The notes under the pieces: generated by a model
The model's database searches: none
The model's input: only the letters and a program-made list of their open reading frames with translations
Told to the model about the DNA's origin: nothing
NCBI RefSeq assembly: GCF_029784135.1
Contig: NC_073745.1
Coordinates: 159,353,335-159,417,334 of the forward strand
Length of the DNA: 64,000 nucleotides
Reading direction: 5' to 3'
DNA from: Toxorhynchites rutilus septentrionalis
Taxonomy: Eukaryota; Arthropoda; Insecta; Diptera; Culicidae
Shown here: one piece after another, positions 53,178 through 64,000 of the stretch
Numbering within the stretch: position 1 is the first letter of the stretch
Layout: every line of letters begins with the position of its first letter
Translations under genes and position numbers: made by a program

Positions 53178-55436
53178 TGAACGGGGAAGTGAATTTGGTA
53201 AATTGGGGTTACGGTTGGTGTTGATTCGGCAAAAAGGAGATGAACTGAAATCAGATGAAAAGATGCAAACATTTTAGATCGATCTTATACAGAAGGTTCA
53301 CAAATTTCTGCTATTAATGGATGCGGCCAATGTGAATTGCAAAAAAAGTGCAGTTTTTGCGAGGCTTGATTCACGCAGAAGACATTTTTAAATCTTTATT
53401 TTCTCTGGGACATCTTCAAACTTTTCAGATAATTTGAACCAATCTGTGTGGTTGTTGAACGCAGAATCAAAGCTGTGATGTTTTTCATTTGAGGAGAAGA
53501 TAATCATCTTTTTATTTTTCATCAAGGATAACAACCTTTTCGATCGTGTCATTCTCAACTTCCTTTACCATTTCATGATCAAGTGGCGCTTCATTTTGGC
53601 TCTGAAGGATGCATTCAATATTTCTTGGATGTTTCCGGTCAAACAGTAAATTGGCAATCATTTGTTAGCCGTAAATTTTCACAATTACAACGAATAACGG
53701 CCAATCAGATTTAACAAAAAGGTCTGCTTTACCAAAGTATTTCGAAGGCTGTCGCTTTCTTTTTTCTATGACAACCTTTCGATTGATCTATTAATGACAA
53801 TCGCACAGTTGAGATGTCATGCGACACATATAGTTACTATCGTGTACTGTACACGGCTACTTTTTTATATGCATGTAGAGGAGGTGGGGGTAAAACGGAC
53901 ACGTTAAGAAGAACTTCAATTGTATCTTTAGAAAGTCATGTTTCCCAAAGCTTTGATGCAGTTTCTTGCAATTCAACATACACCCATACCTCGCTCTACG
54001 GCCTAGTTACGTTCCACGAAACTTGGGCGCAAAGCGAAAACCCGTATAAGGAATCAATTGTTCTAATACAAATTCATAAAAAAATACAAATTCATACTAA
54101 TTCATTTGGATCGGTTCCATATTTATAAAATATGTAACATGGTTTATCAATCAAAATGGATTTAATCTTTTTATTTCGTTTGAATCAAAAATACACACAT
54201 AACAAGTTAATACATTGATTTACACGATAAAATACCCAAAACAATGTTTATCGTGTAAATCAACATTTCGCTCGAAGTTCCATATGAAAAATCAGGATGA
54301 TCAATTTCATTGGCATCCTAAATCATACGTTTTGCCTCCTATTCCGAAAAAAGACTCAAAAGTCTCAGAGTCGATTTTTGACAATTTTTTTTGGAGATTA
54401 CAGTAGATTTCGACGTTTCATGCAATTATAAGACATTTGGCATCAAAAATAAATTCGAAAATACAATATTCATCGACATCGAAAAAAAGTTTTTTGCCGT
54501 TATAACGAATCATTTTAGGCCGTAAATCGAAAACGTGCCTTAATTGAAGATGGCCGTTATAGCGAAATGCCGTATAGCGAGGTATAGGTGTACTGTTTTT
54601 CTACCTAATTGGCCAAATAATTTACAAAAAAGGGCTTTTCAATGTTTTTTACTAAAATTAAAACACACAAAAAAGTAGATCATTTTTTTCGATGCGGGTA
54701 ATATGGACATATAGTGGGGGGAATATGAACAGGTTTGGAATATATGAAGCGTAGAGGTTTATCGATTGGGAGAGGAATAATTTTATTCAACCAAGGTCCG
54801 AGCTCATCATGAATGTTCGTTTAATGATGAAAATTTTATTAATCCACCTATAAGTGATATCGTGCTTTTCAGCAGTATAAACGGACAGACCCTCAACAAT
54901 TTTGCTTTTGGTCCAGTCAGCTTCTAAACAGTCCACGTTTAGCGATTAGATTCCCATTTATAGCGGCAGCGCATTCCTTACGAATAGATTAAACAGACTT
55001 TTCACAGTCCATCTCACTCCTAAGGCAACTGTCCGTTTTACCCCACCAGTACAATTATTTCAATAATATAACCATCAACGAAATACAACCACCAGCGAAA
55101 TATAACCATCAGCGAACTGAATTTTGTTATTAAACCACTCAAAATGCTTAATAACGAAGCAACTAAAATTACATCCACACGCGGGATCACGTATGATTTT
55201 CGGTTTTTGTTTCCCTTTTCCACTTTTTATCAGTATGCATTGCCATAGATTGCCTTAAATACTATAGAATAACATGTAGAAGGTGTTCTCAATAACAGAA
55301 ATCTGAAATTTAAAATGTAACTATACAAATCAACCACCTGTCCATATTACCCCCACTGTCCGTATTACCCGCGGTTCCCCTACATTGTTCATTCGTCTAC
55401 GAAAGCATCAGTTGTTCAGTTGTTGTCTCCACGTAG
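53178..55436. other. No gene recognised; repeat fragments
   Basis: Frames are short. Phrases such as GGGGGTAAAACGGACACG (53886) and GTCCATATTACCCCCACTG (55341, reverse sense) may be ends of one old interspersed repeat. The fragment at 54230-54420 matches the repeat at 40880-41600. Confidence 0.4.
54500..54597 (-). mobile_element. pogo/Tigger-like terminal fragment
   Basis: On the minus strand the outer end reads CAGTACACCTATACCTCGCT, then ATACGGCATTTCGCTATAAC, the CAGT...CCTCG...TATAAC style of pogo/Tigger ends. No partner end was found. Confidence 0.4.
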
Positions 55437-56115
55437 GTATTAGAGGAAGGGTGGTAAAGACGAACACCCTAAGTAAAAGTTGATTTTTTTCGTGAATTTC
55501 ACATTTAGGGGGCAAGAAACGTTTCTATGGTGAGCAGACACTCCTCCCCCTTCTCTAAGGGGGAGCTGCCATTCAAATGAAACACAAATTTCTGCATAAC
55601 TCGAAAACCAATCAAGCAAATGAAGCCAAATTTGGCATCTGAAGGTTTTAGGGAACAAGAAAAGTTTCTATGGTGAGCAGACACTCCTCCCCCCTCTCTA
55701 AGGGGAGGCTGCCATACAAATGAAACACAAATTTCTGCATTACTCGAGAACTAATCAAGCAAATCAGGCCAAATTTGGCATGTAGAGGTTTCTATCGTGA
55801 ATCAACACTCCCCCCACCACCTCACTAAGGGGGAGGTGGGACTACCATACAGATGAAGCATAAGTTTCTGCATAACTCAAGAACCAATCAAGCAAATGGA
55901 ACCAATTTCGGTATATGGAAGTTGTAGGGGGCAATACACGTTTCTATAGTGGTTTGACACTCCTCACCACTCCCTAAGGAGGGCTGCATTACTCGAGAAT
56001 CAATCACGCAAACGGAACCAAATTTGGGATGTGAGGGTTTTTGGGTACGATAATTGTTTCTATGATGGTATGACACCCCTCCGTCCTCTGGAATGGAGGA
56101 GTGGTTCCAAAAATT
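55437..56115 (+). repeat. Minisatellite, about four and a half units of roughly 145 bp
   Basis: Units repeat GTTTCTATGGTGAGCAGACA, ACTCCTCCCCCnTCTCTAAGG, TGAAACACAAATTTCTGCAT and AACTCGAGAACnAATCAAGC with growing divergence from left to right. C-rich and G-rich stretches alternate inside each unit (CTCCCCC...AAGGGGGAG), so each unit could form a hairpin. Short frames through it have no known domain. Confidence 0.85.
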
Positions 56116-56342
56116 AAAACACATATTTCAATCAAACATATTCCAACCAAACATGATAATTGAAAATTTTCGGAAAACTCTGAAGAAAATGGGAAAATTT
56201 GCAAAAATTCTATTCGCATATGTTCTACAATTTCATAGTGACAAGCGTTGTTAGTCCATTTGATGTTTGCACTAACGAAATTGATCTTTGTTCGAAAGTG
56301 GAAATTGCTTTTAATGTGATAAAACTCACTTCTATAGCTTCT

Positions 56343-56733
56343 TCTATCTATATAAATAAAAATGGATCGCCGAATGTGTTGATAAGAGCAAACTCGAGGA
56401 AGGAATTGACCGATTTAGGGCTGTCTTCATTCTATCATATTTCTGTATACAACATTTATTCCATGTAACGGAAACATGTTATTTGCAAGTGGTTGGAAAA
56501 TCTTGAACAAGAATTGTGTCTGAAAATAATCCCCTTATCAAAATATTATAATGACGAGTTTTGGTAGAAGTACTAGGAATTTTATAGTAAAAGGTAAACT
56601 TGAAGGGTAGATTAGAAGACCAATCAATGAACAGTTCTGCGATTGGACCCATGAACGTGCGTTTAGTAAGAAAACGTGAATGTGATAACGAAAAATAAAT
56701 TTTGGGTGGGACGATGTTTGCCGGGTCAGCTAG
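56343..56733 (+). mobile_element. Short non-autonomous Helitron-like element
   Basis: The left end TCTATCTATATAAATAAAAA followed by TGGATCGCCGAATGTGT, and the right end GCCGGGTCAGCTAGT, are the familiar insect Helitron termini (5' TC, 3' CTAG before T). The 391-bp interior has no Rep/helicase. The 3' hairpin is weak. The host A before the 5' end is not seen, so the exact left base is uncertain by one or two. Confidence 0.7.
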
Positions 56734-57199
56734 TTTAAAATAAAAATGTGATTTATCAATTCCCAGAATAAAGCACAGGAGAAAACGACTGCAACAAAAA
56801 CAACCTCCCAGGTTTGCGTGTGAGACACCGCCGTTTCCGACGGCGGGTCGGTGGTGGACTTAGATCGCGTCATCTTGGCGGCTTGGGCCGCCTTAATTCC
56901 TTATCCTTACGAAATGGGGACTATGTTTCCATTACATTGACCTTAGAATAAATTTCGAAAAACGAAAACGAGAGAATAAATTTATAATAGAAATGTGAGG
57001 CATTTATACACATGTTTTTTCCGCGCCACAATATTTCTAGCCTAGTACACTATTTCTAAGTGGTGGTTTCTGTTGCAGTTGTTTACTGCAGCGATTTATT
57101 CCTGTCACAGATTCATCAATTATGCAGGGGTGTCCGTTTTTCCCGACCTTCCCCTATTTGCGTAAATTTATTAGTGCTTTAGTTGTGATTTTACTTACT
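56734..57199. other. No gene recognised
   Basis: AT-rich sequence with a short GC-rich patch at 56820-56885 (ACACCGCCGTTTCCGACGGCGG, a small palindrome). No coding or repeat identity could be assigned. Confidence 0.4.
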
Positions 57200-57760
57200 T
57201 ATTGTTGCTGCCTCCACGTTGGGAGCATGGTGCCTTCGTTAGAAGCTTCCATGGGCCTTCCTCGGCTCTCGCCTTGACCCGTGTCCAGGTCAAATTTGGG
57301 TCGACTTCTCTCATCTCGTTTGTGAGGCTCCGTCGCCAGGAACCTCTGGGCCTGCCTCTGCTGCGATGTCCTTGCGGGATCCAGTCAAGTGCTTGTTTGC
57401 TAAATCCAGTTGTCTGACCACCATATTATATACCTCAGGCATCGGTTCACGAAGGCCTGAAGTTTCCACGCTTTTTCTGTTGATACGCCCCACGTCTCAC
57501 ATGCGTAAAGCAGCGCTGATTTTACTTTGGAATTGAAGATCCGGATTTTTGTTTGGTGACTGATTTGATTTGACCTCCATGTTTTCCTCAGACACGCAAA
57601 GGCAGCCTTCGCCTCCTTGATCCGTGCGCTTATGTTGATGTTGGTCCCGCCGTCTGACGCAATCTGTCTATCAAGATATTGGAAACTGAATCTGGAAGGC
57701 GTGACCATGTTCACATCCAGAGCTTTCGTCTTGCTGACATTCATTTCCAGAATTTCAGAA
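57200..57760 (-). pseudogene. RTE-like non-LTR retrotransposon 3' fragment
   Basis: On the minus strand the start reads NVSKTKALDVN, then SFQYLDRQIASDGGTNINIS, RIKEAKAAFACLRKTW and SALLYACETW, the region after the RT palm. After a frameshift it continues ALDWIPQGHRSRGRPRGSWR and WTRVKARA, the typical end of RTE-type elements such as JAM1-like ones in mosquitoes. The RT active site and endonuclease are missing. It is inactive. Confidence 0.75.
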
Positions 57761-57849
57761 TTTCTTCAGTGATATAGTACAAATAAAAAAAAATTCATGC
57801 AATTCACTATTTTTCATTGAAACATAACGGTTGTTCTTCAAAAAAAATC

Positions 57850-58475
57850 AATGAATGTTGGCAAAATAGCCGTGCTCAGCCGTACGGCGCAACTTGGTGG
57901 AGATGCTCTTACAAGAGCACTTCACGGCACTGACATCCATCTTCCGGATGCAATTCCGGATTCTCGTGGTCAGCTGCTTGGTGTCCATGGCCCGTTAATT
58001 ATTCTTATACGCCAGGGCATTGATGGAGCCGAGAAAAATCTCGATCGGGTGACACTGGGATTGTTGGTCAGATTCCGTTCCTTGGGTAGGTACGGTATTT
58101 GTTTTTCCTCGAGGTACGCCAACGTGTATTCTAGAAACTTAGTCTTCTTCCGACAGACGATGCCCTCCTGCTTGAGGGTTCTGTGGATGTAAGGTCAGTG
58201 TCACGCAAACTCGTACCGACCTTGTTGTCGAACAGCTTTTCCAGAGATTCTTTCTACTTTTTCGTTATGATCTTCGCCAGACGGTCACTACCGGTCTTCC
58301 GCTCTACGTTCCGGGGTACCAGGATCCGGAAACAGTGCTCACCGGCACATTTTCGTCCCGAAAGTGGTCTACTATAAACTTTTTTCCTTGACATTCACGC
58401 GTTTCGAAGAACCTTACAACGCGCTCGCGGAGTGCTTGTTGTTTCGACGCCATACTTGATCGAACTGATAGAACC
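57850..58475 (-). pseudogene. Tc1/mariner-superfamily transposase remnant, catalytic core deleted
   Basis: The minus strand opens MASKQQALRERVVRFFETRE, then VDHFRDENVPVSTV, a helix-turn-helix N-terminus. It jumps, with stops, to CHPIEIFLGSINALAYKNN and then RIRNCIRKMDVSAVK, the usual C-terminal end. The first two catalytic aspartates and the sequence around them are deleted. This lineage differs from the ones at 5551, 19790 and 42999. Confidence 0.75.
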
Positions 58476-60474
58476 CGAGCGAAAAGAAACGAGCGTTTCC
58501 CAGAGAGCAATTCTCTCGGTGAGAAAAAAATTACGCTCTTTACTTTTTTTACAGAAAGGTATTGAAATCATTCTCATTTTTTATTGAACACTCGTTTGTA
58601 GCTACTCTTGATGCAAGGAGTTGTTTTTTGACGAAGAGCTATGTTTTCCAATGTACTGAGTACTGAATCAGCAGTATGTTTCCATGAAATATTTTCGACG
58701 TTTATAACTATTTCATTACTAATCGAAACTAATATTCTCTAATGTACATATTACGACTCTATAACCATTGTTCCGTGGTTTTGAATATCAAAAATTTAAA
58801 GCCTTCCCATTTTTTTTCTTACATTTGTTCTATGCTTACTTGTCCGTGCTGTCAATAACGAGCAGCAATTGTATCAGATAAGTAAAAATAAGGGGTAATT
58901 GATCTTTGTAGTTAAATGCCTCTATAATAAAAAAAATAAATCTATTAGGTACGACCATACCTCATTTATACAGGCCTTTTTGAAGGATTTTATTACAATA
59001 TCGGAACTAGATTCACACAAATCAATCGCAAAAATAAGAAAATTGCACAAAAATGAAATAACAAATGAGAAATCGCACGAACAAGGATCGCACAAAAACA
59101 GGTTTGCCTGTATACCGACGGCATAGTAAAACTATTTGGAAACTCAATACCAACGTACTTCTATAACAAATTGATCTGGAACGTACTGTCGATTAGCCGG
59201 GTGAATTGTTCCATTCAATTTCGATCGTCTTCGTCTCGTTACGCGAATTATTCCTTCATTTTTTCTTGAATTAGTTTGTCACAGGCATGGTGTTCAAGGA
59301 ATGAAGATAACCTCATAATCTTTACTGCCGTAGATACACCAACATAGGTTCATTACATGGTTCATGTAACTTTACTTCAATCATTTCAAGTGGAATGGTA
59401 AGATTTATATTATCGATTACGATCAGCAGCTGAGGTTTCGCTTTTTCATAGATGGTCACACTGCCCATGATTGCATAGGAGACGTAATCGACAACACCAT
59501 TAGTGTTGGGAAAACGCGTTTTAGTTGTTTTTTGGTCTACAAACATAACCATGCAAATTTCCGATGAAATTATCTGTCCAGTTGATGAATATTATCGGCA
59601 AAAAGAGGGCCTAGGTGATTTTGCGGATTAAAACATATTTTTTCCATTTCGAAAACGCTTGCGTCTATTTATACGGACAATCAATTGCTTCAATGAACAT
59701 TTGTCCGCATAGCTAGACGTAATCACCAGGATGCTCTGTTTGTAGCGTTAGTATTTACAATTCCGATAATAGTCAAAACTTCTCCGGCGGTAGTTTCAGT
59801 TGTTATCGGATAGAATCAAAAAGGTTTGGATGAAATTTAGTGAAATGTCTTGAAAAGGTGCTTCTTTCCTGAAGAATACTCTGGGATATGATAAGAACAG
59901 CAGGTTAGTGTTTTTTCAATTAATTGAATTTGTAAAGGCAATCTGCAATGTTGGTAATTTTAGCAACATGATTTACCGATATCACGATCAATCGCATAAG
60001 GATGATGTAGTGACTTACTCCAACGGTATGAGTAACTGCAGAGTAAGTGGAATAATTCAATGCTGAATCCGAGGAGTTATAATGCTAAGAACCAATATTA
60101 TTTTAATTTTACCACTGATCTTATTGTTTCATTATCTACTCGAAGATTCAAATGCAGAAATTTAGGTAATTATAACATTAAAAAACACATTTTTGTTCAT
60201 CGTGTACAGAAAATAGTAATTATATGAGCAGCGCTTCAATGGTTTTTTATATTCATCTATTAGGAAACACTAAGTAATAAAACACCATCGTGACATACAT
60301 GTTTGAACTCTACAAAGAATGTGATTCAAATGTAGATTTAGCCTATAGCACATAATACTGCCAATTGTTGATTTTCGAACGATGTATGAAAGCTATATGG
60401 AACTACGTCTGTTATGCGGATAAACAGTGATTTTTCGGAAACGTTTTTTCAAAATTGCTCAAATGTTTTCGAAC
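58476..60474. other. AT-rich DNA with one unassigned frame
   Basis: No transposon end was recognised. Open frames at 58899-59126 (plus) and 59322-59588 (minus) are noted; the second looks more protein-like. Confidence 0.4.
59322..59588 (-). CDS. Unrecognised open frame, about 88 codons
   Basis: Open from about 59588, with the first ATG at 59552 giving 76 residues ending at 59322. It contains FVDQKTTKTRFPNT, AIMGSVTIYEKAKP and IDNINLTIPLEMIEVKLHEP. Codon content looks balanced for AT-rich DNA, and the frame could be a fragment of a gene or an old element. I see no domain, splice site or neighbour to support it. Confidence 0.2.
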   Translation of the reverse strand, partial: SSTGQIISSEICMVMFVDQKTTKTRFPNTNGVVDYVSYAIMGSVTIYEKAKPQLLIVIDNINLTIPLEMIEVKLHEPCNEPMLVYLRQ

Positions 60475-60798
60475 AAAAAAATGGGTGGATTATATCTAAG
60501 ATATAACCGCAAGGTTGACGTGGGACTACCTTAGCTTACCAATCATATGTTTGTATTGATTATATTTTTGATTGAATGAAACAATTTCCGATTGAATCCA
60601 ATATATTTGCTTTGTGAGTAAAACGATTATATGATGCCATGTAAGGTCAATTCATGCATTGTGATAGATTACGTTCTTCATTACAATTAAACTTAGGACT
60701 GTCATCCTTTTACGTTGGGTATGATGGCATCTTGGTTTTGAAGTCTTTGTTAGGCAAACACATTTCAGTCGGAACAAAAATGCCCCCGACTTACATGC

Positions 60799-62105
60799 AA
60801 AGATGCCAACCTTCCTGATTTTTCAGGATTTCCCAGAATTTTTAGCACGCTCCCTGATATCCTGATGAACACTTAATTTATACTGATTTTTCTGAAATGA
60901 CCCTAATTTTTCCTGATTTTTGTACTCTGCCTTATTCGTAATAACTATACTGGTTTCCATGCCAAAGTTTTCTGTTATGATAGTTCTCCGCATTTGCGAA
61001 TATATAGTTCGAACGCGTTTGTATATATTTCACATTAAGTTTAAGTAACTTTGTACTTAACTTTATTTATGTCTACCCTCAATTGTTTGTTGGCTTCCCA
61101 AAACAGTGCTAGAAAATTCTACGAAACCAGATTGTCTGACGAATTTATGATATAACAAAGAGATTAAGTGTGAGGAACAACATTGTTTATTGAGAATCAT
61201 AGGTATGTAGATGTATCTCTTCTCTTGGATGGCACTAATGTTCCCAGTGGAACTTTGGCCTTCTCAATTTAAGTATTACTTGCGTCATTTTTATTAGTAG
61301 TACTTAGTTGTAATTTCTATGTCGAAAAACATGCCTTGAATTTATTCTAGAGTGGCAAGCTCCAGAATATGCGTGACCACAGGCAAGTCGGAAGAAATTT
61401 CTTTGACGAATAATCCCCCGGCCAGAACGGGAATCAAACCCGAACCCCCGGTATGATAATGTGGGACGCTAACCACTCGGCCACGGGAGCACGCCTAAAT
61501 GTATCCCCAGAGTTAATAATGTAAGGATACTTTTCAGAGTGTAAAACTACTCAAGAGAAAGTTGATGAATACACAGTCAATATAAAAAGATTTTATATGT
61601 AATTTGTTCGTCTGATTCAAAGTAGAATCAACTTAGAGCCGTACTAAATGTCATAAAAATTAGGAAAAACTCAACTAGTCGTTCACTCTTGACATGCTTT
61701 CTCATTTGTAGAGTAATGATTAATTCCGAAGCTATGATGATGAATTCAGTGAAAATTTGAATATTGATTTCTCTGCAATTGACTGTAGTGATGCTATAGA
61801 TTTTTCGGAAAAAAATATAAACGATCAAAAAGTCAGGCGAAACACTAGCCTTTCGCTTATGCGAGGATTTATACCATGTTTATTAATTCTTTTACATATC
61901 CGGTCTTCGCCCAAATGAAGATATATTCTGTTTCTTGTGGGATTTGAAATAGATTCTGTATTATGAGCTACTACCAAGCAATCTGTTTCTCACATGTATG
62001 GCTGGCAGCAGTTTTCGACGAGGAAGCAAACATGTTCTGAGGGATTTATCCAGATTTTTATTTTCATTCTTCCTGATTTTTAAAAATTATGGTTGGCAAC
62101 CCTGG
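60799..62105. mobile_element. hAT-like element inserted in element C
   Basis: TTACATGC (60791-60798) and TTACATGT (62106-62113) flank it as a likely 8-bp duplication, and removing it restores an array unit of element C. The ends share an inverted GTTGGCA/TGCCAAC core (AAAGATGCCAACC on the left; the inverse of CCAGGGTTGCCAACC on the right), with TTTTTCAGG/CCTGATTTTT text inside. An 8-bp duplication and such ends fit hAT-type elements. No transposase frame is visible in the 1.3 kb. Confidence 0.55.
61218..61498 (-). mobile_element. tRNA-derived SINE, second copy
   Basis: On the minus strand the head reads CCCGTGGCCGAGTGGTTAGC (box A) and GGGTTTGATTCCCG (box B, one change). The body matches the SINE at 37241-37513 to the end (GGAACATTAGTGCCATCCAA). 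ATGTATC flanks it (61211-61217 and 61499-61505). It lies inside the hAT-like element. Confidence 0.85.
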
Positions 62106-62806
62106 TTACATGTATTTGCAATGCCAATTTCCCCATGCTTCATGGATTTGAAGTCTGTGTTAGGGAACACATTTCCGTCGGAACAAAAATACCCCAAACT
62201 TTCAGGTATTTGCAATGCAGATTTCCCCAAGGCTGCTTGGTTTAGATGGCTGTGTTGGGGAAACCGTAAATCGGGCCAATCAAAACAAGGCAGTTATGGT
62301 GTTTAGATAACGCTTAAAATTTTACAGTTATTCAATTGTGTCTCTAATGAAAAATAACATTTTATTAATTGCGATATAAGCGTAGAAATATTCCCTATCA
62401 ATTCATGCAAACATCTTTCCGATCCAGTAAGAAATGATCGAGTAATAAGCATTCGGAATCTTTCATTTTCTCCTGCATGTTCTGTGTTTAGGTGTTCATT
62501 TTACCCCCCATATACTCCGGTTAGACGTAGTCCCACGTCAAAATGTTTCTTTGCATGTTGAGCAAACGTAGTAGAATGCGAAACAGCGAAAAAGTCGTTT
62601 TTGTTCATTTTGCCGTTTACGTCTCCTATACGAACATGAGCAGCACAGACAATACTCGAAAGGTATCGGGTGATAAGATCATCAAAACACAGACTTTGTC
62701 CATGTAGAACAATATTTTTCCTGTTTGCGCATCGTCCAATTTCAGCTTCCTTTAATTCTCCACGTCAACTCCTCTCTCTCTTCGAATCCGACGCGGGCAA
62801 CGTTTA

Positions 62807-63282
62807 GGCCTTGTTTTCACTGCAGCGGGGCGTCAGCGTGGCTTGGGCGGGGCGTGTGATGCTTACGATTAATCGTGTGTGTTTTTACCGATGTGTTCAC
62901 ACCAGGCTGACGTGTCGTGAGCGTGGTTTTGGCGTGTGGCTGGCGTGCAAACGAAAACACTTCACGCCGGCGATATTTGTACTTCTCCGCTTCTCTCTTG
63001 CATATGTTTGTAGTGACATAATTTTAATTTTTCGCGTTTTTTTTTGTTTTTACGTTTTTCACTGTCCGATTTTTGTCCCGGTTCGTCCAACGATGTTGGA
63101 ATATTCAAAAATAAACCAATTTTCATTCTTTCATTCAAAAATACACATAGACAATTTGTATAAAACACGCCGAAGATACGCTGCTGGCGAGGTGCAATGT
63201 GAGTGAATTAAAATGTCGTTGCGAGAAGTGAACACGCCCCGCTCACGCCACGTTGACGCCCCGCTGCAGTGAGAACATGTCC
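62807..63282. mobile_element. Harbinger-like MITE, 476 bp
   Basis: TTA flanks both sides (62804-62806, 63283-63285), the usual PIF/Harbinger target. The ends pair: GGCCTTGTTTTCACTGCAGC on the left with the inverse of GGACATGTTCTCACTGCAGC on the right, followed by a shared GGGGCGTCARCGTGG. The interior has no transposase. The GC-rich ends stand out against the AT-rich surroundings. Confidence 0.8.
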
Positions 63283-63285
63283 TTA

Positions 63286-64000
63286 CTGTTCGTGATAGAC
63301 AGAGCGGCAATATCCACCTTTGATACCGAGTTCTACTCCTTCTCGATTGAAGTGATAGTGCATCTTCATCGAGCAATGCGGTGGTTTTAATATTGGAACG
63401 AAATTCGTACAGTTTGACCCGAGCTATACGGAACAACAAAGAGATGGTAGTGTCAAAATCCACTGATTTAGGTTGGGATCAATGTTGAAAAAAATCATCT
63501 TCACTAAGCTCAAATGCCTAGATATTCGGGCTAGGTTGCATCGAAAACCTATATATTCAAAACGAAAATCAAAATGCAGATCCAGACAACCAGTGAATCT
63601 GAGCAAATGAACTTTTGTTCTTCAATATGTTTTGAAGTTCATTTTTCCATCCAGTGTCATTTTCGTCTTGATTATTGAAGACGTTGGAATTGAATTTCAT
63701 TTTAGCTAAGTGAATATCAGCTGTTTCTGGTGTCGCTTAGCACTTGACGGTAGCTATAACTGTTGCATCCGTTCTGCATATTCCGTTGTTACCGTCTCGT
63801 CTTTGTTGCTTTTGATATTCAAAGTATAAATAACAGCGAAGTTATGAACTCCACTCATGGCTGCATTCATTCATTATAGCAAATTTGTTCATGCATCACC
63901 GATATGAACAAAATGAACTCGTTTGTTACTGTCACCAATATAATGAGGGCAGTGTGTTTCAAGCTGAGAAAAAGTCATTTACGCTGAAACAAAATCATAT
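63286..64000. other. No gene recognised at the right edge
   Basis: The short frames here have no domain. I see no repeat shared with the rest of the window. Confidence 0.4.

Larger units (their letters stand above)
60475..62543 (-). mobile_element. Element C of the GACGTAGGACTACGTC family, interrupted
   Basis: On the minus strand it starts TTTTGACGTGGGACTACGTC, then AACCGG and the about 230-bp end shared with A and D (62300-62540). It ends near 60475 with GTAGTCCCACGTCAACC followed by GCGGTTATATC. Array units like those of A lie at 62105-62260 and 60715-60798. A hAT-like element with a SINE splits the array. Confidence 0.7.

Noticed and set aside
55437..56115. A CRISPR-like array
   Set aside because: The repeats are about 145 bp, diverged, and without unique spacers, and the window is eukaryotic.
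58899..59126. A 75-codon lysine-rich frame
   Set aside because: Lys/Ile/Asn-rich frames are expected by chance in AT-rich DNA; no domain or conservation evidence is visible.
62811..63463. Coding frames across 62811-63206 (plus) and 63131-63463 (minus)
   Set aside because: They lie wholly or partly in the Harbinger-like MITE and show no domain.

Overview
This window looks like repeat-dense, AT-rich nuclear DNA from a mosquito, most likely a culicine; I cannot resolve the genus. The evidence is the element mix: a BEL/Pao LTR retrotransposon, CR1-like (PHD-finger ORF1), I-clade and RTE-type non-LTR retrotransposons, a tRNA-derived SINE, several Tc1/mariner-superfamily lineages, pogo-, Harbinger-, hAT- and Helitron-like elements, and MITEs. 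I see no convincing intact host protein-coding gene. The one candidate host exon (34303-34483, minus) has good splice sites but no fully open frame.

Layout. 1-2.2 kb: nothing recognised. 2.2-4.0 kb: a CR1-like copy with an in-frame internal deletion fusing its PHD finger to its reverse transcriptase. 5.5-6.7 kb: a decayed Tc1/mariner-type transposon. 6.8-13.5 kb: a complete, very young BEL/Pao element (LTRs with two differences in about 607 bp, 5-bp target duplication, one open gag-pol of 1736 codons). 16.1-23.8 kb: two about 2.3-kb inverted copies of an element (family D) that carries histone H2A pieces, promoters and histone 3' stem-loops, around a 3.1-kb spacer with a mariner remnant. 24.0-28.7 kb: four levels of nesting (element A > long-TIR Tc1-like > pogo-like > element B). 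25.7-33.0 kb: a nearly perfect 3.65-kb tandem duplication including the inner part of that nest. 36.4-38.2 kb: an I-clade RT/RNase H fragment split by a SINE. 43.0-43.4 kb: a small deleted Tc1-like element. 46.2-53.2 kb: a foldback element whose left arm was hit by a near full-length CR1-like copy, itself hit by two MITEs. 55.4-58.5 kb: minisatellite, short Helitron, RTE fragment and Tc1/mariner remnant. 60.5-62.5 kb: element C, split by a hAT-like element that carries a second SINE. 62.8-63.3 kb: a Harbinger-like MITE.

The most unusual theme is a family (A-D) that I do not recognise, whose left end carries the near-palindrome GACGTAGGACTACGTC. Its copies share end sequences but carry different cargo: histone H2A cassettes with 3' processing stem-loops in D, and 95-110-bp tandem arrays in A, B and C, with a TATA/initiator promoter in front of the array in B.
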